From Mycolicibacterium vulneris (lineage in GTDB: Bacteria > Actinomycetota > Actinomycetes > Mycobacteriales > Mycobacteriaceae), in assembly GCF_002104765.1 (NCBI RefSeq), contig NZ_NCXM01000015.1:62001-126000 (forward strand): 64,000 nucleotides of DNA, written 5' to 3'. A model generated the notes under the pieces. It was given only the letters and a program-made list of their open reading frames with translations. It had not been told where the DNA came from and did no database searches. Both the position numbers and the translations under genes were made by a program. Shown here piece after piece: positions 35,755 to 43,452 of this stretch; position 1 is the first letter of the stretch, and each line of letters begins with the position of its first letter.

Positions 35755-36914
35755 GCGGTTCGTTGATCGAACGGGTCCGCGAGCGGTTGGCCGGCGAGAC
35801 CGGCCCGCTGGGCCCGGCCGTGGTGGCCGCCGCGATCAGGGCCGAGTCCGGCGGGATGCTCGGCGACACCGAGGTGCTGGCCAACCTGCGGGTCCTGCAG
35901 ACGGAGCTCACCGGTGCCGGCATTCTCGATCCGCTTCTCTGCGCCGACGGCACGACCGACGTGTTGGTCACCGCACCGGATGCGGTGTGGGTCGACGACG
36001 GCAACGCCCTGCGGCGCACCGAAATTCGCTTCCCCGACGAGGCGGCGGTGCGGCGGTTGGCGCAGCGGCTGGCGCTGGCCGCCGGCCGGCGTCTGGACGA
36101 CGCGCAGCCCTGGGTGGACGGCGAGCTGAGCGGCATCGGCGCCGGCGGGTTCGCGGTGCGGCTGCACGCGGTGCTGCCGCCGGTCGCGGCCGCGGGCACC
36201 TGCCTGTCGCTGCGCGTCCTGCGGCCCGCCAGCCAAGACCTGGCGGCCCTGACCGTCGCTGGTGCGATCGAACCCGCGGCCGCCGCGCTGGTCAGGGACA
36301 TCATCGGGGCCCGGCTGGCGTTTCTGGTCAGCGGTGGCACCGGCGCCGGCAAAACGACACTGCTCGCCGCGATGCTGGGCGCCGTGCCGCCGGGCGAACG
36401 GATCGTCTGCGTCGAGGATGCCGCGGAGCTGGCGCCGCGGCACCCGCACCTGGTGAAGCTGGTCGCGCGGCGCGCCAACGTCGAAGGCGTCGGCGAGGTT
36501 CCGGTACGCGAACTGGTCCGGCAATCGCTGCGCATGCGGCCCGACCGCATCGTGGTCGGCGAGGTCAGCGGCGCCGAAGTCGTGGACCTGCTGGCCGCGC
36601 TGAACACCGGCCACGACGGCGGCGCGGGCACCGTGCACGCGAACAGCCCCGGGGAGGTGCCCGCCCGCCTGGAGGCATTGGGCGCCCTCGGTGGCCTCGA
36701 CCGGGCCGCGTTGCACAGCCAACTCGCTGCCGCCGTGCAGGTGCTGCTGCACGTCGAGCGCGACCGCGCCGGCCGGCGGCGGCTAAACGAAATCGCCGCC
36801 CTGCAAAACCACCAAGGCCGCGTGCGTGCGGTCACCGTATGGCATGCGGATCGGGGAATGACGGATACCGCGCCGCATCTGCAACGCCTGCTGCGCAGCC
36901 GGATGCCGGCATGA
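35751..36914 (+). CDS. tadA: Tad pilus secretion ATPase TadA/CpaF (Rv3659c type)
   Basis: 387 residues from GTG 35751, overlapping the ssd stop. Type II/IV secretion ATPase: DPLLCADGTTDVLVT N-domain, Walker A SGGTGAGKTT (194-203), Walker B-like RMRPDRIVVGEVSGAE, and the His box NTGHDGGAGTVHANSPGE. It powers pilin assembly from the cytoplasm. It overlaps tadB by 4 bp (ATGA). The Tad operon is ssd-tadA-tadB-tadC-flp-tadE-tadF, as in M. tuberculosis. Confidence 0.94.
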   Translation: MSGSLIERVRERLAGETGPLGPAVVAAAIRAESGGMLGDTEVLANLRVLQTELTGAGILDPLLCADGTTDVLVTAPDAVWVDDGNALRRTEIRFPDEAAVRRLAQRLALAAGRRLDDAQPWVDGELSGIGAGGFAVRLHAVLPPVAAAGTCLSLRVLRPASQDLAALTVAGAIEPAAAALVRDIIGARLAFLVSGGTGAGKTTLLAAMLGAVPPGERIVCVEDAAELAPRHPHLVKLVARRANVEGVGEVPVRELVRQSLRMRPDRIVVGEVSGAEVVDLLAALNTGHDGGAGTVHANSPGEVPARLEALGALGGLDRAALHSQLAAAVQVLLHVERDRAGRRRLNEIAALQNHQGRVRAVTVWHADRGMTDTAPHLQRLLRSRMPA

Positions 36915-37708
36915 GCGGCCCGCTGGCCGGCGCGCTGCCGTTGTCGCTGGCGCTCATCGTCGTTCGTCCCTCACCGCGACGACGCCTGTCGGCCTCACGA
37001 CGCCGGCGGCTCCCGAGGGTCGGGCTTCGTGAGGCGGGCTGCGCCGCCGCGGGTATCGGCTGCTTCGCCGCTGTCATCCTGCCGCTGACCACCGTCCTCT
37101 GCCTCGTGGTCGTGGGCGCGACCGCAGGTCTGCGATATCGGCGCCGCCGGAGCATCCGGCGCGCCACGGCTGGGGGCGACGCGCTGCACTCCGCGCTCGA
37201 GGTGCTCGTCGGTGAATTGCGGGCCGGTTCGCACCCGGTGCGCGCCTTCGGCATTGCCGCCGACGACACGGCCGGCGCGGTTGCGGCGGCGCTGCGTTCG
37301 GTTGCGGCGCGGGCCCGGCTGGGCGCCGACGTCGCGGCCGGCCTGGCCGCCGCGGCCCGCGGCTCGGCGCTGCCCGTGCACTGGGAGCGGCTCGCGCTGT
37401 GCTGGCGGCTGGCCAGCGACAACGGGCTGGGAATAGCCACCTTGATGCGCGCCGCCCAGCGCGACATCGCTGAGCGGCAACGGTTCTCGGCCCGCGTCTC
37501 GGCGAGCATGGCCGGCGCGCGGGCAACCGCCACGATTTTGGCCGCGCTGCCGGTGCTCGGCGTGCTGCTGGGCCAGTTGATCGGGGCCCGGCCACTGGGC
37601 TTCTTGCTCGGTGGGCACGCGGGCGGGTGGCTGCTGCTCGTCGGCTCGACGCTGGCCTGCGTCGGGCTGTTGTGGGCGGATCGCATCGCCGATCGGGTGG
37701 CGTCGTGA
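36911..37708 (+). CDS. tadB: Tad pilus inner-membrane protein TadB (Rv3658c type)
   Basis: 265 residues. Membrane helices near 50-80, 200-225 and 230-258 enclose a T2SSF-type cytoplasmic domain with ALEVLVGELRAGSHPVRAF and WRLASDNGLGIATLMRAAQRD. It forms the platform for pilus assembly together with TadC. The stop is at the edge of the MIRU-like repeats. Confidence 0.9.
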   Translation: MSGPLAGALPLSLALIVVRPSPRRRLSASRRRRLPRVGLREAGCAAAGIGCFAAVILPLTTVLCLVVVGATAGLRYRRRRSIRRATAGGDALHSALEVLVGELRAGSHPVRAFGIAADDTAGAVAAALRSVAARARLGADVAAGLAAAARGSALPVHWERLALCWRLASDNGLGIATLMRAAQRDIAERQRFSARVSASMAGARATATILAALPVLGVLLGQLIGARPLGFLLGGHAGGWLLLVGSTLACVGLLWADRIADRVAS

Positions 37709-37820
37709 GGGGCGGCGCATGAACCGCGCCGGCGACGATGCAGACCGAAGCGATGAGGAGGGGCGGCGCATGAACCGCGCCGGCGACGATGCAGAGCGAA
37801 GCGATGAGGAGGAGGGGCGC
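37708..37820 (+). repeat. Two tandem MIRU-like 51-bp units between tadB and tadC
   Basis: The period is exactly 51 bp (17 codons), seen in the ATGs at 37719, 37770 and 37821. Each unit carries GCGCCGGCGACGATGCAGA, then GCGATGAGGAGG and GGCGCATGAAC, so each gives a Shine-Dalgarno and an in-frame ATG for tadC. It is nearly the same unit as at 30457. Confidence 0.9.
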
Positions 37821-38414
37821 ATGAACCTGGTGGCGGTGCTGCTGGCCGTGGCGCTGTGGGTCGGCCCCGGTCCCTGGCTGGTGCGCACCCGCGCCGGGAC
37901 GCCGAGGCGTGGCGGGCGACGGGTGCGGGGCCGGGCACCGTCGCGCGGGCCGGATCCGCTGGCGGTCGCCTCCTGTCTGGACGTGCTGGCCGTGTGCCTG
38001 GGGGCGGGAATGGCCGTGTCGACGGCCGCCGCGGCGGCGGCCCCGGCGGCGCCGCCAAAGCTGGCCAGGGTGTTGCGCCGCGCCGCCGACCTGCTCGCGC
38101 TCGGCGCCGATCCCGCTGTCGCATGGTCTATTCCACCCGGTCCGCAGAACGAGGCCGATCCGAAGATAGATGCGCTGTTGCGGTTGGCCAGGCGTTCGGC
38201 GTCCTCGGGCGCGGCGCTGGCCGGCGGTGTCACCGAGCTGGCCGAGGAGTCCCGCCACGCGGCCGCGCACGCGGCGACCGCCGCGGCCGAGCGGGCCGGC
38301 GTGCTGATCGCCGGACCGTTGGGCCTGTGCTTCCTGCCGGCGTTCGTCTGCCTGGGCATCGTCCCGGTGGTGGCCGGTCTGGCCGGCGATGTCTTGCAGT
38401 CGGGCCTGCTGTGA
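37821..38414 (+). CDS. tadC: Tad pilus inner-membrane protein TadC (Rv3657c type)
   Basis: 197 residues from ATG 37821; starts at 37770 or 37719 would add 17 or 34 residues (MNRAGDDAERSDEE repeats). A membrane helix is at the N-terminus (NLVAVLLAVALWVGPGPWLV), and two more at about 150-195 follow a T2SSF-like domain (LDVLAVCLGAGMAVSTAAA). Partner of TadB. The flp pilin starts 18 bp after its stop. Confidence 0.88.
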   Translation: MNLVAVLLAVALWVGPGPWLVRTRAGTPRRGGRRVRGRAPSRGPDPLAVASCLDVLAVCLGAGMAVSTAAAAAAPAAPPKLARVLRRAADLLALGADPAVAWSIPPGPQNEADPKIDALLRLARRSASSGAALAGGVTELAEESRHAAAHAATAAAERAGVLIAGPLGLCFLPAFVCLGIVPVVAGLAGDVLQSGLL

Positions 38415-38432
38415 AACGAAAGGAAACTATTG

Positions 38433-38513
38433 ATGGTCAAGATGTTTCGCGGATTCTCGGCACGCGTGGCCGTGCTGATGGCCGACGAGTCGGGCATGTC
38501 GACGGTCGAGTAC
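38433..38513 (+). pseudogene. flp: Flp pilin gene, 5' part (split by integrated element)
   Basis: AAAGGAAAC precedes the ATG. Residues 1-27 are MVKMFRGFSARVAVLMADES then GMSTVEY. This is the leader and the prepilin-peptidase site of a Flp-type pilin, whose usual continuation is A-I-G-T. After Tyr27 the frame runs into the element (SNVENYIPTTRR...) and stops at 38577-38579, giving a 48-residue product without the pilin helix. The missing part is at 49947-50069. Confidence 0.93.
38506..38513. other. Left attachment site (attL core region)
   Basis: Host sequence GTCGAGTAC ends here. Compared with the right end (TTCGAATACGCC), the shared stretch is TCGA-R-TAC, so the crossover is in TCGA (38506-38509) or TAC (38511-38513). 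A very short core is normal for serine integrases. Confidence 0.75.
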
Positions 38514-38538
38514 TCGAATGTCGAGAATTACATCCCGA

Positions 38539-38970
38539 CTACCAGGCGTCCACCGCCGCGCAGGTTCCGTCAGGGTTGACGACGACGAATCCCAGGCTTT
38601 CGAGCCGAGCCGCGCTCAGCTCGTCAATTGGCATCGTCGGGTCCACAAGTAAGGACACAGCGGCATCGTAATCTTCGTCGGTGGTCTGGGGGTGAGCAGC
38701 GATTCGTGCCAGCCAGGCTTCTTTCTTCGCCTCTTGGCCAGGCGTCCCTTTGGGCCAAGGACGTTGCCCATGGAAGGTATCGGCTGGGCCGTTCGGGTTC
38801 GAACATTCGGGGAGGTGGGCCAACGCCGCGTCAATGTCCCGCGGGTCCTCCCCGAGATAGATGCCGGTGTCACATGGAAGGTGGTCTACGAAGACGGCGC
38901 CGGCGGCAGCACCGCGAAAACTGAATTGGTTATCGGCGAGGTCTTGTATCTGCTGCTCGGTTAGCGCCAT
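38539..38970 (-). CDS. Hypothetical protein of the element
   Basis: 143 residues from ATG 38970, where the sensible start MALTEQQIQDLADNQFSFRG begins. It has two acidic, helical stretches and a Cys pair (LPCD, PECSN). No family is recognised. The end, LESLGFVVVNPDGTCAAVDAW, resembles the small 82-residue protein next to the integrase in style (counts of days/levels LESLGF vs ALGFLESV) but not clearly in sequence. It lies nearest attL. Confidence 0.6.
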   Translation of the reverse strand: MALTEQQIQDLADNQFSFRGAAAGAVFVDHLPCDTGIYLGEDPRDIDAALAHLPECSNPNGPADTFHGQRPWPKGTPGQEAKKEAWLARIAAHPQTTDEDYDAAVSLLVDPTMPIDELSAARLESLGFVVVNPDGTCAAVDAW

Positions 38971-39169
38971 GGCGGTGAGGTTATCAACACGCCGCGAACC
39001 TGGGCACCGCTTTCTGGGGAACCGCTCAGTATGGCCCTGCGACACGCCGGTGATCGACATCAACACGCCCGGTAGCCAACGGATTTCAAGAATATCGCTC
39101 CGAACATCTTGTGTTACCCGGTCTTGTCATACCCCAGGGGTAGTGTTTCGAAGCGAGCTGAGATGACGA

Positions 39170-39205
39170 AACCCCCGACTGGGGTGAGTCCACCAGTCGA
39201 GGGTT
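39170..39205. promoter_or_regulatory. Hairpin in the 350-bp divergent region 38971-39320
   Basis: Arms 39170-39182 (AACCCCCGACTGG) and 39193-39205 (CCAGTCGAGGGTT) pair with one wobble. There is no T run, so it is more likely a regulatory structure or operator than a terminator. The region should also hold the promoters of the two flanking divergent genes; no gene is seen in it. Confidence 0.45.
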
Positions 39206-39320
39206 AGCGCCTCTCTGCATTTGGCCGTGCTAGGGCGACGTTACACCGCAGGCGAGTTCTGGCCTATTAAGGGGCCAGTTCGGTGGGTTCGTGTTTCCCC
39301 TCTCTCAGCGGGAAGAAGCC

Positions 39321-39833
39321 ATGCCAGCACCACAACCGAAAGATCCGCTGGACGATCCGATCGCCCGGTTCGTCACCGCGGTGAACGAGTTCATCGCGAT
39401 GAAGCGGGACGTCGATCCGCCGTCGAAGCACAACACCGGGAACCCGATCCAGGATCTCATGCAGAACTGGCAAGAGTTCAAGCGGCACATCCAACGCTGC
39501 CGTGAGGCGTTGGTCGGTGCCCAGCCGGAGGTCGCGCAGCGTCTCGAGCAGATCATCTCGGTGGGACGCGAGATCAAGGCGCTGACCGACGATCCCAACA
39601 TCGTGAATCCTGTCGACGCGGTGGTGATCCGGGCTACGGATGAGCGCGCCGAGATCGGGAACATCATCCCGCGCATGGCCAACGCGACCTCGTTCGCGAC
39701 GGTCATGTCCCTGATCGGCGAGCTGTTCGGGCTCGGCACGCGGACGGTCACCCGCCGCAAGGAGATCGCCAAGGCGTTGGACGACCTGACGGCGTACTTC
39801 CTGCTGCGGATGCCTCCCCGCGATTCAGCCTGA
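39321..39833 (+). CDS. Hypothetical protein of the element
   Basis: 170 residues from ATG 39321 with GGGAAGAAG upstream. Nearly all helical and soluble: FVTAVNEFIAMKRDVDPPSK, then FKRHIQRCREALVGAQPEVA. The C-terminal part is basic (TRTVTRRKEIAKALDDL). No family is recognised. It is one of few plus-strand genes in the element, opposite the virion-type genes, so it may be a control or cargo gene. Confidence 0.6.
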   Translation: MPAPQPKDPLDDPIARFVTAVNEFIAMKRDVDPPSKHNTGNPIQDLMQNWQEFKRHIQRCREALVGAQPEVAQRLEQIISVGREIKALTDDPNIVNPVDAVVIRATDERAEIGNIIPRMANATSFATVMSLIGELFGLGTRTVTRRKEIAKALDDLTAYFLLRMPPRDSA

Positions 39834-40109
39834 CCTCCGGGCTCGGGGGGCGGCATCATCTTCTTCGGTGGTGCCGTCCCCCACTTCAGGCGCGCCCTTG
39901 GAAAGCATCTGATGGAACCAATCGGCAGCGGATAACCCCGCTGCGTTCATCACAGGCGTAAGCCGTTGTCCGTCAACGAGAAATGCGCTCAGAGCCCGTA
40001 TGTAGTCGTTCAAACCGCCTGGGTAGTACCAGTCGTCAAACGAGCTGAGTTCGTCTGGGAGCGTGAGGCTCTGGTCCCCAGGGCCGCCACGACTACGTCG
40101 GATGGTCAC
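39825..40109 (-). CDS. Small hypothetical protein downstream of the terminase-like gene
   Basis: 94 residues; the ATG (40107-40109) overlaps the stop of the small-terminase-like gene (40106). Middle part FDDWYYPGGLNDYIRALSAF and NAAGLSAADWFHQMLSKG; acidic tail. Coupled translation suggests a packaging or capsid partner role; no family is recognised. The last bases overlap the end of the convergent gene at 39833. Confidence 0.6.
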   Translation of the reverse strand: MTIRRSRGGPGDQSLTLPDELSSFDDWYYPGGLNDYIRALSAFLVDGQRLTPVMNAAGLSAADWFHQMLSKGAPEVGDGTTEEDDAAPRARRSG

Positions 40110-40459
40110 GAGCGGTTTTCCCTGGCGGCTCTCCGCCGTGTGCGGGAGAGCTTCTCGGCCTTGGCCTCTGCCTCCTCCTCGGTGTCGGGAAGGTCCAGCT
40201 TCCCGAGCAACTGAGCCAGTAGACCCCGCTGGACTCGAGCCTCTGCGATGAATGGGCTAATCACCTGTTGGCCCATGCTGCCTTTGACGGTCAGCGGGGC
40301 CTCGTCGGCAGCCTCGTCTAATTCTGCGATGACATCGGCAACGCGGCACGCCTGCCTGAGTATCTGCACCTTGTGCGGCTCGTCGGTGAAGTCAAAGACC
40401 TCTACCGTCGCCTTCCACAGCCGGGTGCCGGCGGTGCCCAAACCTACTGGTGTACGCAA
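40106..40459 (-). CDS. Phage terminase small subunit-like protein
   Basis: 117 residues from a TTG at 40459, with AAAGGAGAAA just upstream. The layout GLGTAGTRLWKATVEVFDF, ILRQACRVADVIAELDEA and TVKGSMGQQVISPFIAEAR matches small-terminase-like proteins of actinobacterial phages and islands: a helical DNA-binding region, then an oligomerisation part. Such subunits recognise the packaging site and, in satellites, redirect the helper's large terminase to satellite DNA. No large terminase is in the element. Confidence 0.75.
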   Translation of the reverse strand: MRTPVGLGTAGTRLWKATVEVFDFTDEPHKVQILRQACRVADVIAELDEAADEAPLTVKGSMGQQVISPFIAEARVQRGLLAQLLGKLDLPDTEEEAEAKAEKLSRTRRRAARENRS

Positions 40460-40631
40460 GATTTCTCCTTTTGATCATGCAGTGCCCCTCGCGGGGCGTG
40501 GAAACTTACTGACTCCAAAAAATGGGGAATGGTTTTGCTCAGCGGATCGGCCAGGCGCATTACCGTCCGGTCAAAGTCGTACGGGTGGGGGGTAGCCCCC
40601 TGGGGCAGGCGGGAGCCTGGCTGCCCCTGCT

Positions 40632-40720
40632 GCACGCTGTGCCCTGGGTCTGCCCTTGTGTGCTGTGCCCTGTTGTGCAGCGTGCCTGTGCCTGCCTCTA
40701 GGCAGGGGTGCCTGCCTCTG
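40632..40720. other. Repeat-rich tract upstream of the terminase-like gene; candidate packaging site
   Basis: The 446-bp gap 40460-40905 has no convincing gene. It contains an inverted pair GCACGCTG (40632-40639)/CAGCGTGC (40678-40685), a palindrome CCTGCC-TCTA-GGCAGG (40691-40706) and a direct repeat TGCCTGCCTCT (40689-40699, 40709-40719). The strand is strongly C/T-skewed. Position next to a small-terminase gene makes a pac/cos-type site possible. Confidence 0.35.
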
Positions 40721-40905
40721 CTACCTGCACCCCACGCCTAGCCCCCGGCCAGAGCGGAGTAGCACACGCGACCCCTGCAGCACCCCACACGCCCTGCCCA
40801 GGGGCAGGACGGCAAACTCAATTGGGTCCAGCGGGTCTAGGTGGCGTGCTCGATCCACAGCACGCGCTGGCAATTTCCCCAAGCGTCAGCCTGAGATATG
40901 TCACC

Positions 40906-41862
40906 ATGCGGGCCATGTGGAAACGGCTGGAACAGTTGTGGCGCTACATAACCGCGAATCCCGGCGATCCGATACCGCGCACCGTGACGATTCTCGGTGG
41001 TGCAATGAGCCTGTGTTGGTGGGTCTACGGCTGGTTCGCCGGATTCGACGGGTTCATGCTGAACGTCGCTGCGGCCCTGGCGCTGGTCGGACCCGCGCTG
41101 TTCTTCTCGAACATCGTCGTCAAGAAACTCCAGGACGCAAGAGCGCGAACGAGCGTCGAGCCGCTCTTAAGAGCGGTCAACGAGATGCTGTGTAGTGTGT
41201 TCGAGACCGCCGACCCGGCCTTTGCCGTGCTTGGTTACGAGGGCCCGGAGCCGGCACGTCAATCACATTGGGAGGAACCAGATTTCACGAAACTAGCGGC
41301 AGCGCTGCGCCGCACTCTTGGGCAATGGATGTCGGCAGGACAATCGCTTGAAGCGACAGGGACTGTCGGGCCTTACACCATAGTCCGCAACATGCACCCG
41401 CTGACGGTGCCCATGTTCAGCCTGGTGTCCAAACTCGTCCAGCAGGCAGATCGCCACTACCAGATGCCGTGGTCCGTCACAGGCGCCCTCATGGCGGAGG
41501 ACTGGGGCGATACCTGCGGATTCGACTTCATTGACCAAATTCCCCCGCACAGGGGCGCATACTACGACCCAACGCGTGAGACGAAAGTTGGTCTTGCCGA
41601 GATACGGCGATACTCGGAATCCCAACCGATAGTTATCGGGGCGCATCTCCACAGCTACTTTGATTTCGTTCGGGGCTGCCTTCACTTTGGGCACGACATA
41701 GCCCGCAAGCTCGCCAATGAGGCCCCAGCGGGCTTATTCCTGGATCCCGCTGATCGACCGTGGGCTGTGCGGTGGCGCAGAGTGACCCTACGAGGGCAGC
41801 AAGCGCAGTGGATAGCGAAACGCACCGCGTGGGGCGCGAAGGCAGGACCACGCCCCTGGTAG
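40906..41862 (+). CDS. Membrane protein of the element, possible cargo gene
   Basis: 318 residues from ATG 40906 (MRAMWKRLEQ); ATG 40915 is an alternative. Two membrane helices at about 25-75 (TVTILGGAMSLCWWVYGWFA and VAAALALVGPALFFSNIVV) are followed by a cytoplasmic region of about 240 residues with no family I recognise. It has a long helix after the membrane (KKLQDARARTSVEPLLRAVN). It is on the opposite strand to the virion genes and flanked by gaps, a common setting for cargo such as superinfection exclusion or defence. Confidence 0.65.
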   Translation: MRAMWKRLEQLWRYITANPGDPIPRTVTILGGAMSLCWWVYGWFAGFDGFMLNVAAALALVGPALFFSNIVVKKLQDARARTSVEPLLRAVNEMLCSVFETADPAFAVLGYEGPEPARQSHWEEPDFTKLAAALRRTLGQWMSAGQSLEATGTVGPYTIVRNMHPLTVPMFSLVSKLVQQADRHYQMPWSVTGALMAEDWGDTCGFDFIDQIPPHRGAYYDPTRETKVGLAEIRRYSESQPIVIGAHLHSYFDFVRGCLHFGHDIARKLANEAPAGLFLDPADRPWAVRWRRVTLRGQQAQWIAKRTAWGAKAGPRPW

Positions 41863-41933
41863 TTGGAAGCCCTCGACATAAACGCCGGGGGCCTCCCGCG
41901 CTAGCTATTCACTTTGGTTGTCCCGTAAGGGGA

Positions 41934-42758
41934 TCAAGCTGCGTCATGCCAGATGCGGACCACACCAGCCGGGTTGAGGAACCCGATACCGATACGGCTG
42001 ATCGCACGGATGTAGAGCCCGTCATTGGTGACCGAGTCGAACCGCTCCACGGTCGTGCCACTGCGGAGCACATAGCGTTGCTGGGTCTTGTCGACGCCCC
42101 AAGCGACGGTGTCCGCATCGACATGAATCGATGTGATGACAGGCAGACCCGCGACGGTGATCCCGTCCTCGACGAACTGAATCAGCGACTGGTTCGAGCC
42201 GCTCGCAATCTTCAGCTTGGACAGCGTCTCCGCAACGGTCGGGCTCAGCAGCCAGTGAGACAGCTTGGCCCCGTGGGCCTCTGCCGCATACCGGGCGCTG
42301 ACGAAAGCGTCCAGGTTGGCCACCGAGGTACCGGGGTCCACCGCAGTCGAGGCCAGCGACAGCAGGCCATTCGGCCCCTTGGCCGTGGTGTTGCCGAAGT
42401 AGGCGGTGTCGATCGCGTGGGCGATCTGGTTACCCAGAGCCGAGGCGATCTGGTTCGCAATCGCCGGGTCCGAGTCATCGGCCAACTCGTTGGAAACCAG
42501 AGTCAGACCCGCGGTCTTGCTCGGGGTAACGACAACCTCGTCGGTGTCACCGTCAGCAGCGGTGATCTCATCCAGCTCGTTGTACCAACCGACAGCCGGG
42601 TCCGCGACCCACAGGGGGAAGGCAACCTTCTGCTTGGTGGTCGGGAACAGGGTAGACGCCCGAGCCGCGACGGACTTGGCCTGAACGACCAGATCCAGCA
42701 TCTTGCCGAAGTCTTCGGGCAACCATGACTGTGCTTGGTCTGCGCGCTTCATGGACAT
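41934..42758 (-). CDS. HK97-type major capsid protein
   Basis: 274 residues; AAAGGAG precedes the ATG. The sequence has the look of the small actinophage/island HK97 capsid group: STLFPTTKQKVAFPLWVADP, WYNELDEITAADGDTDEVVV, the spine-helix part LADDSDPAIANQIASALGNQ with IDTAYFGNTTAKGPNGLL, and the C-terminal VAWGVDKTQQRYVLRSGTTV. It would build the procapsid shell. It lies 164 bp after the scaffold-like gene. No protease gene is evident between them. Confidence 0.88.
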   Translation of the reverse strand: MSMKRADQAQSWLPEDFGKMLDLVVQAKSVAARASTLFPTTKQKVAFPLWVADPAVGWYNELDEITAADGDTDEVVVTPSKTAGLTLVSNELADDSDPAIANQIASALGNQIAHAIDTAYFGNTTAKGPNGLLSLASTAVDPGTSVANLDAFVSARYAAEAHGAKLSHWLLSPTVAETLSKLKIASGSNQSLIQFVEDGITVAGLPVITSIHVDADTVAWGVDKTQQRYVLRSGTTVERFDSVTNDGLYIRAISRIGIGFLNPAGVVRIWHDAA

Positions 42759-42783
42759 AGTTTCTCCTTTAGAAACAGTTCAG

Positions 42784-42807
42784 CCCCAAGGCAATTGAAC
42801 CTTGGGG
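42784..42807. promoter_or_regulatory. Hairpin between scaffold and capsid genes
   Basis: Perfect 8-bp arms CCCCAAGG (42784-42791) and CCTTGGGG (42800-42807) with an 8-base loop. There is no T run on the minus strand. It could protect or separate the capsid mRNA, giving higher capsid than scaffold levels. Confidence 0.45.
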
Positions 42808-42921
42808 CCAAGATGATTGATTGACAGTCACTAGGCCGCGGGCCTAGATCAGTTGGGGCACAGCCCCTTTAACTGCGGTTGCAGCTACCGCCACAGACGG
42901 ATAACGTCACAACCAAAGCTG

Positions 42922-43380
42922 CTACTTGAGCAAGTCTCCCCACGTCGGGGATGGCTTACCGGGATTACTGCCGAGACCCTGCGAGGGGTCCACGGCACGC
43001 TGCCGGGGATTCTTCGCCAGGCCCGGACGGGCCTCGACCAGAGCAGCAACCGCCTCGGCTACCAGCTCGGCGTCTACTTCCCCGTCCTGCCCGATGAAGT
43101 CAGCGAGGGAGTTCCCGCCTATCTCCAACAGATCCGACGGTTGGGCGAGGTCTGCAGCGAACCGCTCCACCTCGCGAAGCTGGAATTGCTCGATCTTGGC
43201 CTGCGCCTGGGCAAGAGCTTCGCGGGCCTCGTTCCGCTCAACACGGTAGCGAGCCTCCCGGTTACCCTTTTGGCCCTCAGGGCCGCTCCGGGGGTCTCCG
43301 GTATCAATACCCTGCCCCGGTACCGTCTGTCCGTCAGCGGTGCTCTCCGCTCCAGCAGCGGGGGTCTGTGTGTCAGTCAT
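42922..43380 (-). CDS. Capsid scaffold-like protein
   Basis: 152 residues. A disordered Gly/Thr/Gln-rich start, then a coiled coil (about 43-75: RYRVERNEAREALAQAQAKI). Next is DLAQPSDLLEIGGNSLADFI and DAELVAEAVAALVEARPGLA, ending SPTWGDLLK. This plan is typical of phage scaffolding proteins placed just upstream of the capsid gene. Assignment is from plan and position. Confidence 0.7.
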   Translation of the reverse strand: MTDTQTPAAGAESTADGQTVPGQGIDTGDPRSGPEGQKGNREARYRVERNEAREALAQAQAKIEQFQLREVERFAADLAQPSDLLEIGGNSLADFIGQDGEVDAELVAEAVAALVEARPGLAKNPRQRAVDPSQGLGSNPGKPSPTWGDLLK

Positions 43381-43401
43381 CAGTTACCTTCCTGTGGAAA
43401 T

Positions 43402-43433
43402 GACAAAGCCCGCCTGCTGAGGTGCAGACGGGC
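43402..43433 (-). terminator. Intrinsic terminator after the replication gene
   Basis: On the minus strand, GCCCGTCTGC-ACCTCA-GCAGGCGGGC (43433-43408, one mismatch) is followed by TTTGTCATTT. It lies between the replication gene and the scaffold gene and may separate early from late transcripts. Confidence 0.6.
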
Positions 43434-43452
43434 CGAATGGTGGTGACGGCAT

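Noticed and set aside
35514..36835. Minus-strand open frames opposite tadA
   Set aside because: Shadow of the TadA gene; no start context or motifs.
35757..37708. Continuation of the first ssd frame into a protein of about 1000 residues
   Set aside because: After the frameshift near 35545 the frame is out of phase with TadA and gives Arg/Gly-rich sequence; TadB only happens to fall in the same frame.
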